DNA from: Carboxydothermus pertinax
GTDB lineage: Bacteria > Bacillota > Z-2901 > Carboxydothermales > Carboxydothermaceae
Reading direction: 5' to 3'
NCBI RefSeq assembly: GCF_001950255.1
Contig: NZ_BDJK01000004.1
Span: 1 to 40,434 of the forward strand
Length of the DNA stretch: 40,434 nucleotides
The notes beneath the pieces were generated by a model, which did not search any database, had not been told where the DNA came from, and saw nothing but the letters and a program-made list of their open reading frames with translations. Shown here piece by piece: positions 32,863 through 40,434 of the stretch. Positions within the stretch are counted from its first letter, which is position 1, and each line of letters opens with the position of its first letter. Position numbers and translations under genes: made by a program.

Positions 32863-33549
32863 ATGCTAGGAACAATTGTAAATTTTGTTGCCATTCTCCT
32901 TGGAGGAAGTATTGGGGTATTTTTTAAAAAGAGTTTGCCTGAAAACTATAAGGAAATAGTAATGAACATTTTAGCCTTATCGGTAGTAGTCGTTGGGATT
33001 ACGATGAGTATTACCACCAAAAACTTCTTAGTGGTAATTCTAAGCCTGGTACTGGGAGGTCTAGTAGGCGAGTTTTTGGGGATAGAAAACGGTCTTAACT
33101 CTTTAGGTCAAAAACTTGAGAAACGTTTTTCCGAAAGCGGAGGAGATTTTGCCCGGGGTTTTGTTTACGCAACTTTGGTTTTTTGCGTAGGAGCTATGGC
33201 GATTATGGGCGCAATTGAAGATGGCTTAAACAACAATCACCAAATTCTCTTTATTAAATCCCTTTTAGACGGTATTTCTTCAATTATTTTTGCAGCAACG
33301 TTAGGAAAAGGCGTTATCTTTTCCGCTCTTCCGGTATTATTCTATCAGGGAACTATTGCCATTTTTGCCGGGCTTATTAAAGGTTTTTTAACAAAGGCAG
33401 TAATTACAGAACTTACCGCCACCGGAGGTATCCTCATAATTGGGATCGGAACTAACATGCTAAACTTAACCAAGCTAAAAATAGGCAATTACCTCCCAGC
33501 ACTAATCTTTGTCTTTTTCTTGGAACCAGTTTTACGTTTTTTAAGTTAA
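32863..33549 (+). CDS. DUF554 family membrane protein (YdfK-like)
   Basis: 228-residue integral membrane protein with about six to seven helices; the TIVNFVAILLGGSIGVFFKK start and the repeated small-residue segments FCVGAMAIMGAIEDGL and TATGGILIIGIGTNML are typical of DUF554. Function is not known. The frame opens at 32797, but ATG 32863 has TTGGAGGGGG at correct spacing and gives the family N-terminus MLGTIVNFVAILLGG. The 115 bases between recJ and this start hold both ribosome sites and TATA-like elements. The DMT gene starts 19 bases after its stop, likely the same transcript. Confidence 0.85.
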   Translation: MLGTIVNFVAILLGGSIGVFFKKSLPENYKEIVMNILALSVVVVGITMSITTKNFLVVILSLVLGGLVGEFLGIENGLNSLGQKLEKRFSESGGDFARGFVYATLVFCVGAMAIMGAIEDGLNNNHQILFIKSLLDGISSIIFAATLGKGVIFSALPVLFYQGTIAIFAGLIKGFLTKAVITELTATGGILIIGIGTNMLNLTKLKIGNYLPALIFVFFLEPVLRFLS

Positions 33550-33568
33550 GTTAGAAAGGATGGAAAAA

Positions 33569-34495
33569 ATGGCGAGGAAAGCTTTGAGCTTAACCTACCT
33601 TTTATTGGTAATGGTAGCTATGCTTTGGGCCAGCGCCTTTGTTGCTGCCCGGGAAGTAGTAAAAGAAATTCCACCAGTATTAGCAGCAACTGCCCGCTTT
33701 CTGTTAAGTGCGGCCCTCCTATTACCTATTGCCCTCTGGCAGGAAAAAAATTTTCGCTACGGCTTAAAAAATTATTTTTACCTCATCCTGATGGGGTTTA
33801 CTGGAATTTTCGCTTATAATTTATTTTTCTTTTACGGGGTTAAATTCAATCCTGCGTCGGATAGTTCCCTGGTTATTGCCATAAATCCAATCGTGATTTC
33901 TCTTTTAGCCGCAATTATCTTAAAGGAAAAACTAACTGCCGAAAAGGTATTGGGACTTATAATTTCTTTCATGGGGGTTTTACTGGTTATCGCGGAGGGC
34001 CATCCTTTCTCCTTTTTTCAAGGTTCACTCGAACCCACTCGTTTTTTGCTCTTAGGGGCAGTAGTTTCCTGGGCAATTTATTCGGTCGTCAGTAAAAAAG
34101 TTATGGGAGTAGTTTCTCCCTTGGCAACCACTGCTTTTAGTATCTTTTTCGGTGCCCTCTTTTTCCTCCCCTTTGGTCTTTGGGAAATGAAAAATATTGA
34201 TTTAGCTACCATTTCATTGAAAAACTATCTTTTAATCCTGCATTTAGCAGTTTTTCCAACAATACTGGCCTTTTTCTGGTGGAATCTTGGCATAAAAAAG
34301 GTCGGAGCTCAGAAATCTGCTCTCTTTATTAACTTAATTCCAATTTTTACTTTACTCCTATCAAATCTCTTATTAGGGGAAAAAATAACCCAGCCCCGTC
34401 TTTGGGGAGGGTTACTGGTTATTTTAGGAGTTTTAGAAGGAAGTTACGGCTTTATCCCTCTGCCCTTTAAACCTAAAGTAAATTTACCCAGCTAA
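33569..34495 (+). CDS. DMT-superfamily transporter, EamA type
   Basis: About 308 residues with ten predicted helices made of two EamA repeats (first about 8-140, second about 152-290). The signature parts are AMLWASAFVAAREVVKEIPPVLAATARFLLSAALLLPIAL and, in the second half, YSVVSKKVMGVVSPLATTAFS and GGLLVILGVLEG. Probable exporter of amino acids or other metabolites; the substrate is unknown. The frame opens with ATG 33560, but AAAGG is adjacent to that codon and spaces correctly to ATG 33569. Its last 23 bases overlap the 3' end of the PHP gene on the other strand. Confidence 0.88.
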   Translation: MARKALSLTYLLLVMVAMLWASAFVAAREVVKEIPPVLAATARFLLSAALLLPIALWQEKNFRYGLKNYFYLILMGFTGIFAYNLFFFYGVKFNPASDSSLVIAINPIVISLLAAIILKEKLTAEKVLGLIISFMGVLLVIAEGHPFSFFQGSLEPTRFLLLGAVVSWAIYSVVSKKVMGVVSPLATTAFSIFFGALFFLPFGLWEMKNIDLATISLKNYLLILHLAVFPTILAFFWWNLGIKKVGAQKSALFINLIPIFTLLLSNLLLGEKITQPRLWGGLLVILGVLEGSYGFIPLPFKPKVNLPS

Positions 34496-35303
34496 CTTTT
34501 TCTAAAGGTATATTTAAACTCCCAAGGCCTCGGCCTAAAATAATTTCCGGCTTATTTGCCCCGTGAAAGTCACTGCCTCCAGAAATTAAAAGCTTGTATT
34601 CCTCGGCAAGTTTCAAGTAAAGCTTTGTTTGTTCTTCGCTGTGGTAAGTATAGTAAGCTTCAATCCCATCCAAACCGTAGCTTACTAATTCCTCTAAAAG
34701 TTTTTTTAACTCCACCTCAATCTTTTCCAAATAAACCGGGTGGGCTAAAAAGCTAAGCCCCCCGGCTTGTTTTATAATATTTATGGCTTCAAAAGGAGTT
34801 AATTTTTCTTTGGGGACATAAGCCGGACAGCCTTTGCCAAGATATTTGGAAAATGCTTCCTCCAGGGACGAAACATACCCCTTTTTCAGTAAAACCCTGG
34901 CCATATGAGGCCTTCCCACAATTTCGCCGCCTGCTTCTAAAACTACTTCTTCTAAAGTTATGTCAAACCCCAGAGCGTTTAATTTTTTAATCATTAAAGG
35001 ATTTCGTCGTTCCCGGTTTTCTTTAAGCCGGGTTAGGGTTTTAATAAATTTTTCATCTTTAATATCCATGCCGTAACCTAAAATATGCATTTCCGTGGGC
35101 TCAAAAACCACACTGATTTCCACACCCGCAATAACTTTAACTCCATACTTTTCTCCTGCCCCCACCGCCTCAATAACTCCAGCAGCGGAGTCATGATCAG
35201 TAATAGCCAAAATTTTTATCCTCTCTTTTTGGGCAAGTTTAACCAGTTCTTCGGGAGTATAAGTACCATCGGAAGCGGTAGTATGGGTATGTAGATCGAT
35301 CAT
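34473..35303 (-). CDS. PHP-domain phosphoesterase (YciV/RNase AM-like)
   Basis: 276-residue cytoplasmic metal-dependent hydrolase. Motif 1 is MIDLHTHTTASDGTYTPEELV, motif 2 ITDHDSAAG, then GVEIS and LGYG, motif 3 FLAHPVYL, and the C-terminal SGGSDFHGANK. This set is the YciV/TrpH type, which removes 3'-phosphates from 3',5'-nucleoside bisphosphates and acts as a 5'-3' exonuclease on short RNA. Its ATG has GGATAGGAGG. The upstream leader (to about 35440) has a TATAAT and two sequence blocks also found before livJ. The 3' end overlaps the DMT gene convergently by 23 bases. Confidence 0.9.
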   Translation of the reverse strand: MIDLHTHTTASDGTYTPEELVKLAQKERIKILAITDHDSAAGVIEAVGAGEKYGVKVIAGVEISVVFEPTEMHILGYGMDIKDEKFIKTLTRLKENRERRNPLMIKKLNALGFDITLEEVVLEAGGEIVGRPHMARVLLKKGYVSSLEEAFSKYLGKGCPAYVPKEKLTPFEAINIIKQAGGLSFLAHPVYLEKIEVELKKLLEELVSYGLDGIEAYYTYHSEEQTKLYLKLAEEYKLLISGGSDFHGANKPEIILGRGLGSLNIPLEKVSWVNLL

Positions 35304-35450
35304 AAAATCCTCCTATCCTTAAAATAAAATCATCTTGTCACTGGCAATGGTTTTTACGTATCAAATTCCATTATGCTAAACATTAACCTTAAAAAACTAT
35401 CTCCCCTACACCCTAAACTTTTATATTTTCAATTATAACGAAAAATTGCC

Positions 35451-35487
35451 CAAAATAAAAAGAGCAGCTCTTTTTTAAGAACTGCTC
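35451..35487 (-). terminator. Terminator after livF
   Basis: Minus-strand GAGCAGTTCTT (35477-35487) pairs with AAGAGCTGCTC (35462-35472), 11 pairs including one T-G, followed by TTTTTATTTT. It ends the liv operon. Confidence 0.9.
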
Positions 35488-35497
35488 CCAATTTTTC

Positions 35498-36217
35498 TTA
35501 GCCGCCCAGGTACGCTGCTTTAACCTGGGGATCATTGGCCAGCTTTTGCGCAGGTCCGGACAAAACGATTTTCCCGGTCTCCAGGACATATCCTTTATGG
35601 GCAATGGATAAAGCCATATGGGCATTTTGTTCCACTAAAAGAATGGTCGTCCCCTGCTCGTTTAATTCTTTGATAATCGCAAAAATCTCTTTGACCAAAA
35701 GAGGTGCCAATCCCATGGAAGGCTCATCTAAAAGCATGAGTCGCGGCGCCGACATTAAAGCCCGGCCCATAGCGAGCATTTGCTGCTCGCCGCCGGAAAG
35801 GGAACCGGCCAATTGACCTTTTCTTTCGGCAAGTCTTGGAAAACGTTCAAAAACCCGGTCAAGCCTACGTTTAAATTCTACCTTATCCTTTAAAAGATAG
35901 GCGCCCAACTCTAAATTTTCTAACACCGACATATTGGCAAAAACCCGGCGACCCTCGGGAACCTGGCTTACTCCCCTTTTAACAATATCATGAGCAGCTT
36001 TTCCGGTAATATCCTGCCCTTCAAAAATAATTTTCCCGGTTTTAGGTTTAACCAACCCACAGATAGTATTTAATGTTGTACTTTTCCCTGCACCATTAGC
36101 TCCAATTAAAGTTACTATTTCTCCTTCATTCACGGTAATGGAAATGCCTTTTAAGGCATGGATTGCACCGTAAAAAACATTTAAATCTTCAATTCTTAAT
36201 ACTTCTTTGCCGCTCAC
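35498..36217 (-). CDS. livF: Branched-chain amino acid ABC transporter ATPase LivF
   Basis: 239-residue ATP-binding subunit of the high-affinity leucine/isoleucine/valine importer. Walker A GANGAGKST (about 38-46), Q-loop SQVPEGRRVF, signature LSGGEQQMLAMGRAL, Walker B LMLLDEPSMGLAP, and the His switch replaced by the LivF-type LLVEQNAHMALSIAHKGYVLETG. The RIEDLNVFYGAIHALKGIS start is typical. GTG start after AGGAGAGGGGG, two bases beyond the livG stop. Last gene of the operon, followed by a strong terminator. Confidence 0.96.
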   Translation of the reverse strand: MSGKEVLRIEDLNVFYGAIHALKGISITVNEGEIVTLIGANGAGKSTTLNTICGLVKPKTGKIIFEGQDITGKAAHDIVKRGVSQVPEGRRVFANMSVLENLELGAYLLKDKVEFKRRLDRVFERFPRLAERKGQLAGSLSGGEQQMLAMGRALMSAPRLMLLDEPSMGLAPLLVKEIFAIIKELNEQGTTILLVEQNAHMALSIAHKGYVLETGKIVLSGPAQKLANDPQVKAAYLGG

Positions 36218-36219
36218 CG

Positions 36220-36987
36220 TTACGCCCCCTCTCCTAAATAAGCTTCAATGACCCGCGGATTGTTTTTAATCTCCTCTGGGGTGCCGTGAGCAATGTTAAT
36301 ACCGTAATCTAAGACGTAAATCCGTTCGCAGATATTCATTACAAGATGCATATCGTGTTCAATTAATAAAATAGTTAAATTAAATTTGTCCCGGATAAAA
36401 CCAATTAACTCCATTAAATCGGTAGTTTCCTGGGGATTCATCCCCGCAGCCGGTTCGTCTAATAAAAGGAGGGATGGTTTGGTAGCCAGCGCCCGGGCAA
36501 TTTCTAAACGCCGCTGCTCGCCGTAAGGCAGATTTTTGGCCTTTTCTTCTGCTTTATGAGCTAAGTTCATAATTTTTAAAAGCTCATAAGCCTCAGCCCG
36601 CATTTCTTTTTCTCCCTGGTAATACTTTCCGAGTCGGAGGATAGCATGAACCATATTATAAGGAGCGTGCAAATGCCGGGCAATCAAAACGTTTTCTAAA
36701 ACCGAAAGCTCAGCAAAAAGGCGAATGTTTTGGAATGTACGGGTAATGCCTTTAGCAGCAATTTCATAGGGTTTTAAACCTACGATACTTTCACCTTTAA
36801 AGATGATATCACCGGTAGTTGGCAGGTACATCCCCGTTAAAAGGTTAAAAACCGTAGTTTTACCGGCACCGTTGGGCCCAATTAAGCCCACTAAATCCCC
36901 CTCATTTAGGGTAAGGTTTAAATCCTGGACTGCTTTTAATCCTCCAAAACTAATCCCCAGGCTATGCGTCTGCAGAATGGCTGCCAT
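36220..36987 (-). CDS. livG: Branched-chain amino acid ABC transporter ATPase LivG
   Basis: 255-residue partner ATPase. Walker A GPNGAGKTT (about 37-45), LTGMYLPTTGDIIFKGESI, TFQNIRLF (Q-loop), the LivG insertion with arm residues NMVHAILRLGKYYQGEKEM, signature LPYGEQRRLEIARAL (the first Ser-Gly-Gly of ABC is replaced, as is usual for LivG), Walker B LLLLDEPAAGMNP, and LLIEHDMHLVM. The start ATG lies inside the end of livM (26-base overlap), with GGGGTG upstream, so the two are translationally coupled. Confidence 0.96.
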   Translation of the reverse strand: MAAILQTHSLGISFGGLKAVQDLNLTLNEGDLVGLIGPNGAGKTTVFNLLTGMYLPTTGDIIFKGESIVGLKPYEIAAKGITRTFQNIRLFAELSVLENVLIARHLHAPYNMVHAILRLGKYYQGEKEMRAEAYELLKIMNLAHKAEEKAKNLPYGEQRRLEIARALATKPSLLLLDEPAAGMNPQETTDLMELIGFIRDKFNLTILLIEHDMHLVMNICERIYVLDYGINIAHGTPEEIKNNPRVIEAYLGEGA

Positions 36988-37939
36988 GATTTACACCCCG
37001 CTTTCTCTGAAAAAGCTTAAACGACAGTTCGTAGGATCCCAGAAGTCCCTGGGGTCGAAAGAGCATTACCAGGATCAAAATAATTGCATAAATAACCAAT
37101 CGTAGTTCCGCCAAGCTTTGTAAAAAAGCGTTTACCAGGGTCAGGGCTACAGCTCCCATCACGGATCCGGTAATGCTTCCCTGGCCACCTAAAATCACCA
37201 TCACGAGAATATCAAAAGATTTAAGAAAGTTAAATGCATTCGGCTCAATAAAGGTAATATAATGAGCTAACAGAGCACCTCCAATGCCGGCAAAGAAGGA
37301 ACCCATCGTAAAAGCAATAACCTTATATTTGGTAGTATTGATTCCCATGGCTTCCGCTGCAATTTCATTTTCCCGAACCGATATACAGGCCCGGCCATGG
37401 CTTGATTGGACAAAATTTTTGATAACCATCACCGTTACCAGCATGCAGCCAAAGGCCCAGAGCCAGTTTGTCCGCTGGGTAATTCCCATTAAACCGTAAG
37501 CTCCACCTAAATAATCAATATTTGTTATTACCCCCCGGATAATTTCCGCAAATCCCAGGGTAGCAATAGCTAAATAGTCACCTTTTAAGCGCAATGTCGG
37601 GATGCCGATGATCACCCCACCTATGCCGGCCACTATCGCTCCGACCAGCAAAGACACAATAAAAGGAGCGTTAAAATTCAAAGTCATTATTGCCGAGGCA
37701 TAAGCTCCCAGCGCCATAAACCCGGCATGACCGATAGAAAATTGACCGGTAAAACCAACCACAAGATTTAAACTTACCGTTAAAATAATATAAATTGCAC
37801 TTTGAATTAAAACAAACATTATAAAGGGGGTAAAGATACCTGCCTGGGCCAAAAACTGTACCCCAAACAGCACAGCAAGTAACAAAACCGTTACTGTCAA
37901 GTTTTCTTTAGTAAACCATATTTTCAGCATTTGTTTCAC
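36962..37939 (-). CDS. livM: Branched-chain amino acid ABC transporter permease LivM
   Basis: 325-residue membrane permease with about eight helices. Family features: SLNLVVGFTGQFSIGHAGFMALGAYASAIMT, ATLGFAEIIRGVITN (coupling region to the ATPase) and SGRACISVRENEIAAEAMGINTTKYKVIAF (the EAA-like loop), then GQGSITGSVMGA. GTG start directly follows the livH stop (TAG then GTG); ATG 37930 is an alternative. Forms the channel with LivH. Confidence 0.95.
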   Translation of the reverse strand: MKQMLKIWFTKENLTVTVLLLAVLFGVQFLAQAGIFTPFIMFVLIQSAIYIILTVSLNLVVGFTGQFSIGHAGFMALGAYASAIMTLNFNAPFIVSLLVGAIVAGIGGVIIGIPTLRLKGDYLAIATLGFAEIIRGVITNIDYLGGAYGLMGITQRTNWLWAFGCMLVTVMVIKNFVQSSHGRACISVRENEIAAEAMGINTTKYKVIAFTMGSFFAGIGGALLAHYITFIEPNAFNFLKSFDILVMVILGGQGSITGSVMGAVALTLVNAFLQSLAELRLVIYAIILILVMLFRPQGLLGSYELSFKLFQRKRGVNHGSHSADA

Positions 37940-38824
37940 CTACACTTTCTCCCGTACGTTTTTGCCAAAAAGGCCGGAAGGTTTAACCAGCAAAATAAGA
38001 ATTAAAATAACAAAAGCCACTGGATCCCGATAAAGAGAACTTCCGTAACCGCTAACCAACGCCTCGGTAATTCCTAAAATTAAACCTCCGGTCATTGCCC
38101 CCGGAATTATCCCAATCCCCCCCAAAACCGCAGAAACAAACGCTTTTAAGCCAAACATAATTCCCATTAACGGAAATACTTTATTGTAATATACCCCCAC
38201 CAAAACACCGGCAGCAGCAGCTAAAGCCGAACCCAGCGCAAAGGTAGCGGATATTGTTGAATCCACATTAATTCCCATTAAACGAGCAGCCTGCATATCA
38301 TAGGAAACTGCCCGCATTGCTTTCCCTATCTTTGTATTATGAACAATGTACTGAAGTAAAATCATTAAAACTATAGTTACCACCACAATCGTAATTTCCC
38401 GATTGGAAATAGTGACTTTTCCTCCAAAGAAAGAGTATGAAACTTCCTTGAAAATTGCCGGAAAAGCCCTAGGTTGTGGACCTAAAAAATACATGGTAGT
38501 ATATTCTAGAAAAAACGAAACCCCAATTGCCGTAATTAAAATAACAATTTTCGGTGCATTTCGTAACGGTCGGTAAGCTAATCGTTCAATTATAATCCCT
38601 AAAATCGCACATACAATCATCGAAAAAAGTAAAGCTGGAACAAAGGACATTTTTAAAACCAGTGTGGCATAAAGTCCGGCAAAAGCACCGAGCATGTAAA
38701 CATCGCCGTGGGCAAAATTTATAAGTTTAATAATCCCGTAAACCATGGTATACCCTAAAGCTATTAACGCATAAATACTTCCTACTGATATGCCGTTTAT
38801 AAGTTGCTGGATAAATTCCGTCAT
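37940..38824 (-). CDS. livH: Branched-chain amino acid ABC transporter permease LivH
   Basis: About 294-residue membrane permease. It has the typical N-terminus QLINGISVGSIYALIALGYTMVYGIIKLINFAHGDVYMLGAF, the GKAMRAVSYDMQAARLMGINVDSTISATFALGSALAAAAGVLVG coupling region, and AVLGGIGIIPGAMTGGLILGITEALVSGY. I chose ATG 38824, spaced seven bases from AGGGG, over GTG 38833. A hairpin lies between livJ and this gene and probably lets the binding protein be made in excess. Confidence 0.95.
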   Translation of the reverse strand: MTEFIQQLINGISVGSIYALIALGYTMVYGIIKLINFAHGDVYMLGAFAGLYATLVLKMSFVPALLFSMIVCAILGIIIERLAYRPLRNAPKIVILITAIGVSFFLEYTTMYFLGPQPRAFPAIFKEVSYSFFGGKVTISNREITIVVVTIVLMILLQYIVHNTKIGKAMRAVSYDMQAARLMGINVDSTISATFALGSALAAAAGVLVGVYYNKVFPLMGIMFGLKAFVSAVLGGIGIIPGAMTGGLILGITEALVSGYGSSLYRDPVAFVILILILLVKPSGLFGKNVREKV

Positions 38825-38859
38825 CTTGGCCACCCCTAACGTTAAGAATTCATTTTTTT

Positions 38860-38884
38860 GGGGGAAGGAGTTTTTCCTTCCCCC
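38860..38884 (-). other. Intercistronic hairpin between livJ and livH
   Basis: Minus-strand GGGGGAAGGA (38875-38884) and TCCTTCCCCC (38860-38869) form a perfect 10-bp stem with a five-base loop, 14 bases after the livJ stop. It is followed by A, not T, so it is unlikely to be an efficient intrinsic terminator. It is better explained as an mRNA 3'-stabilising or processing element that raises livJ above the other cistrons; this is inference. Confidence 0.7.
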
Positions 38885-38897
38885 GAATTACAATAGT

Positions 38898-40067
38898 TTA
38901 TGGATTTACGTAAGCTTTATAAGTTTGCTTGCCATCTTTATATTCTAAGATTACTAAACCTTTAACAGCGTTATGGTTTTCGTCTAAAGATATTTTAGCC
39001 GTAACACCTTCGACATCCTTGGTAGTTTTTAAGGCTTCTTTTATCTTTTCGGGAGTAGCCTCGCCAGCCCGCTTAATGGCATCAACTAGCACCAATACTG
39101 TGTCATAGCCTACTGCAGCCATTGCATCCGGCTCACTGCCATATTTTTCTTTATATTTCTTAACAAAGTCTTGTACTTTGGGGTCTGGCATTAAGGAAGA
39201 ATAGTGGTTGGTGATGAAAGTATTATTAAGCGGAGCTGCTCCAGCAATTTCTACCAGCTTCGGTGAATCCCAACCATCACCACCGCCCATGGGAACATTA
39301 ATACCGAGCTCCCGGGCCTGTTTTACTATTTGTCCCACTTGCTCATAGTAACCGGGTACATAAATGAACTCGGGGTTTAAACCTTTAATTTTTGTTAAGA
39401 CGGAACGGAAATCTTGGTCGTTAGAAGTATAGTTTTCATCAGCTAGAATTTCCCCACCATTATTTTTAAAAGCTTCAACAAAGAATTTTGCCAGCCCCAC
39501 AGAGTAAGGAGCAGTATTGTCTTTTAAAACAACAGCTTTTTTGAGCTTTAACTCATTTAAAACAAACTTGGCCATTGCCGTTCCCTGGAAGGGATCTATA
39601 AAGCAAGTCCGGAAAATATATTCCCGCACTTTGCCGGTTTTAGGATCTACCGTCACATCCGGGTTAGTTGCGGAAGGAGAAATTACAGGAACTTTATTGG
39701 TTTCAGCAATATTAACATAAGAAAGGGTGTTACCGGAAGTCATTGAGCCAATAATGGCTACAACTTTATCCTGAGTAATTAAACGAGTAGCAACCGACGC
39801 TGCCTCGGTGTTATCCGATTTATTATCGTACTTGACAATTTCAATTTTCTTGCCAAGCACCCCGCCAGCAGCGTTGATTTCTTCCACAGCCAGCATAACT
39901 CCATTTAAGCCAGACTGACCTAAGGTCGCAACATTGCCCGAAAGCTCTAAATTTGCGCCAATCTTAATGGTGTCACTAGTACTCGACTTATTTCCACAAG
40001 CCGAGGTAAATAAAAGTAAAAACGACAACAATACTACCGCTATTACCGTAAGAAAACTTTTACGCAC
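38898..40067 (-). CDS. livJ: Branched-chain amino acid ABC transporter substrate-binding lipoprotein
   Basis: 389-residue extracellular solute-binding protein (Peripla_BP_6/LivJ type), anchored to the membrane by a lipobox TSAC at about residues 21-24, following MRKSFLTVIAVVLLSFLLLF. The mature part starts TIKIGANLELSGNVATLGQSGLNGVMLAVEEINAAGGVLGKKIEIVKYDNKSD and has the ligand-site stretches AIIGSMTSGNTLSYVNIAE and VISPSATNP. It ends in YKDGKQTYKAYVNP. GTG start with GGAGG ten bases upstream. First gene of the liv operon. Some relatives bind other amino acids or amides, so the substrate is not sure. Confidence 0.94.
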   Translation of the reverse strand: MRKSFLTVIAVVLLSFLLLFTSACGNKSSTSDTIKIGANLELSGNVATLGQSGLNGVMLAVEEINAAGGVLGKKIEIVKYDNKSDNTEAASVATRLITQDKVVAIIGSMTSGNTLSYVNIAETNKVPVISPSATNPDVTVDPKTGKVREYIFRTCFIDPFQGTAMAKFVLNELKLKKAVVLKDNTAPYSVGLAKFFVEAFKNNGGEILADENYTSNDQDFRSVLTKIKGLNPEFIYVPGYYEQVGQIVKQARELGINVPMGGGDGWDSPKLVEIAGAAPLNNTFITNHYSSLMPDPKVQDFVKKYKEKYGSEPDAMAAVGYDTVLVLVDAIKRAGEATPEKIKEALKTTKDVEGVTAKISLDENHNAVKGLVILEYKDGKQTYKAYVNP

Positions 40068-40127
40068 CAGCTACCATCCTCCTTTTAATTTTTTGTGTTT
40101 TCTTAATAATCTGGCTTTTTATGTTTA

Positions 40128-40232
40128 TTAGAAAAACTATCCTCCCGCACCCCTCCCCTCATTAAAAGGGTGCAAAAATTATTTCTAAGTTTCCTATGTA
40201 TCAAATTATATCCATTTTAAAAGGCCTGTCTA
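40128..40232 (-). promoter_or_regulatory. liv operon promoter and 5' leader
   Basis: Minus strand: TAGACA (40227-40232), 16-base spacer, TATAAT (40205-40210); start near 40198 and a leader of about 130 nt. The leader has a short hairpin (GCACCC/GGGTGC, 40147-40173) and a G-rich block ending GGATAGTTTTT (40128-40152), which is also seen before the PHP gene. No known riboswitch or T-box was recognised. The stretch 40233-40362 holds nothing I can name. Confidence 0.65.
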
Positions 40233-40362
40233 CAATTTTCTCTTTTTTCTCTTGGTTTTTTCTAAATATTCTGTATACATCACCAGCGCCTGATTTAGGA
40301 ACAGTTTTGTAATTTACATTGAAGCGTCAATATAAGAATCGCCCCCAAAATTGGTATAAAGC

Positions 40363-40395
40363 AAAAAGGGGATAGGCAAATTACCTATCCCCTTT
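40363..40395 (-). terminator. rRNA operon terminator after 5S
   Basis: Minus-strand AAAGGGGATAGG (40384-40395) pairs with CCTATCCCCTTT (40365-40376), a 12-bp perfect stem with a 7-base loop followed by more T. It lies just beyond the 5S 3' end. Confidence 0.92.
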
Positions 40396-40402
40396 AGATT
40401 TA

Positions 40403-40434
40403 ACTCCGGCGGCGACCTACTCTCCCAGGACCTT
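40403..40434 (-). rRNA. rrf: 5S rRNA, 3' end (partial)
   Basis: The reverse complement AAGGTCCTGGGAGAGTAGG then TCGCCGCCGGAGTT is the conserved 3' end of bacterial 5S rRNA. The gene starts beyond the right edge. It is the last gene of a second rRNA operon transcribed leftward into the window. The 3' end is placed to within a few bases. Confidence 0.93.

Noticed and set aside
40070-40200. Riboswitch in the liv leader
   Set aside because: No known aptamer or T-box motif recognised; only one short stem.

Overview
The window is 40,434 bases of a low-GC, AT-rich chromosome and looks like a thermophilic anaerobic Firmicute (Clostridia/Thermoanaerobacterales grade). Gene order and protein character resemble Carboxydothermus hydrogenoformans or a close relative; this comes from memory, not from a search. 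It spans the interval between two co-directional rRNA operons. The last bases are the 3' end of a 5S rRNA, and the first 69 bases are the 5' end of a 16S rRNA, both on the minus strand. Nearly every gene is on the minus strand; only pepV (20779-22176), a DUF554 gene (32863-33549) and a DMT transporter (33569-34495) are on the plus strand.

From right to left (transcription direction): a five-gene branched-chain amino-acid type ABC transporter operon (livJ, H, M, G, F; 40067-35498); a PHP phosphoesterase; the DMT and DUF554 membrane genes; then the stringent-response/tRNA-quality cluster recJ, rel, dtd, an MBL hydrolase and a 36-residue rubredoxin-like protein. Next comes a 15-kb accessory stretch (about 11.7-26.7 kb): a LytS/LytR two-component system beside a CstA carbon-starvation/pyruvate-type transporter, with a LytTR-like direct repeat in front of cstA; a PepV dipeptidase; an AEC transporter; an orphan molybdopterin oxidoreductase; a solitary DpnI-type restriction enzyme with an altered catalytic motif; a winged-helix regulator next to a radical SAM/SPASM-like enzyme; a ZIP metal transporter; a PAS-PAS-GGDEF protein; and a divergent CcmC-like membrane protein.

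After that the conserved Firmicutes housekeeping block resumes: a T-box leader, hisS and aspS, a 6S RNA, tcdA, trxA, rarA, and an iscR-iscS-iscU-mnmA sulfur/Fe-S/tRNA-thiolation operon. An Amj-type lipid II flippase and an orphan pstB follow. The pstB gene is preceded by four PhoP-box-like repeats with an exact 11-bp period. Then comes the tandem-promoter leader of the next rRNA operon.

Functionally, much of the window is translation and stress control: two synthetases, tRNA thiolation, t6A modification, D-aminoacyl-tRNA editing, (p)ppGpp and 6S RNA. Fe-S/sulfur assembly feeds tRNA modification, and nutrient uptake has visible cis-control sites (PhoP boxes, a LytTR repeat, and dyads over the zip and trxA promoters). 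No CRISPR array, insertion sequence, tRNA gene or prophage was seen. I did not find a clearly unprecedented multi-gene system. The best candidates for something new are the solitary DpnI homologue with Q in the catalytic E-x-K position, the regulator/radical-SAM pair, and the degenerate CcmC-like protein.
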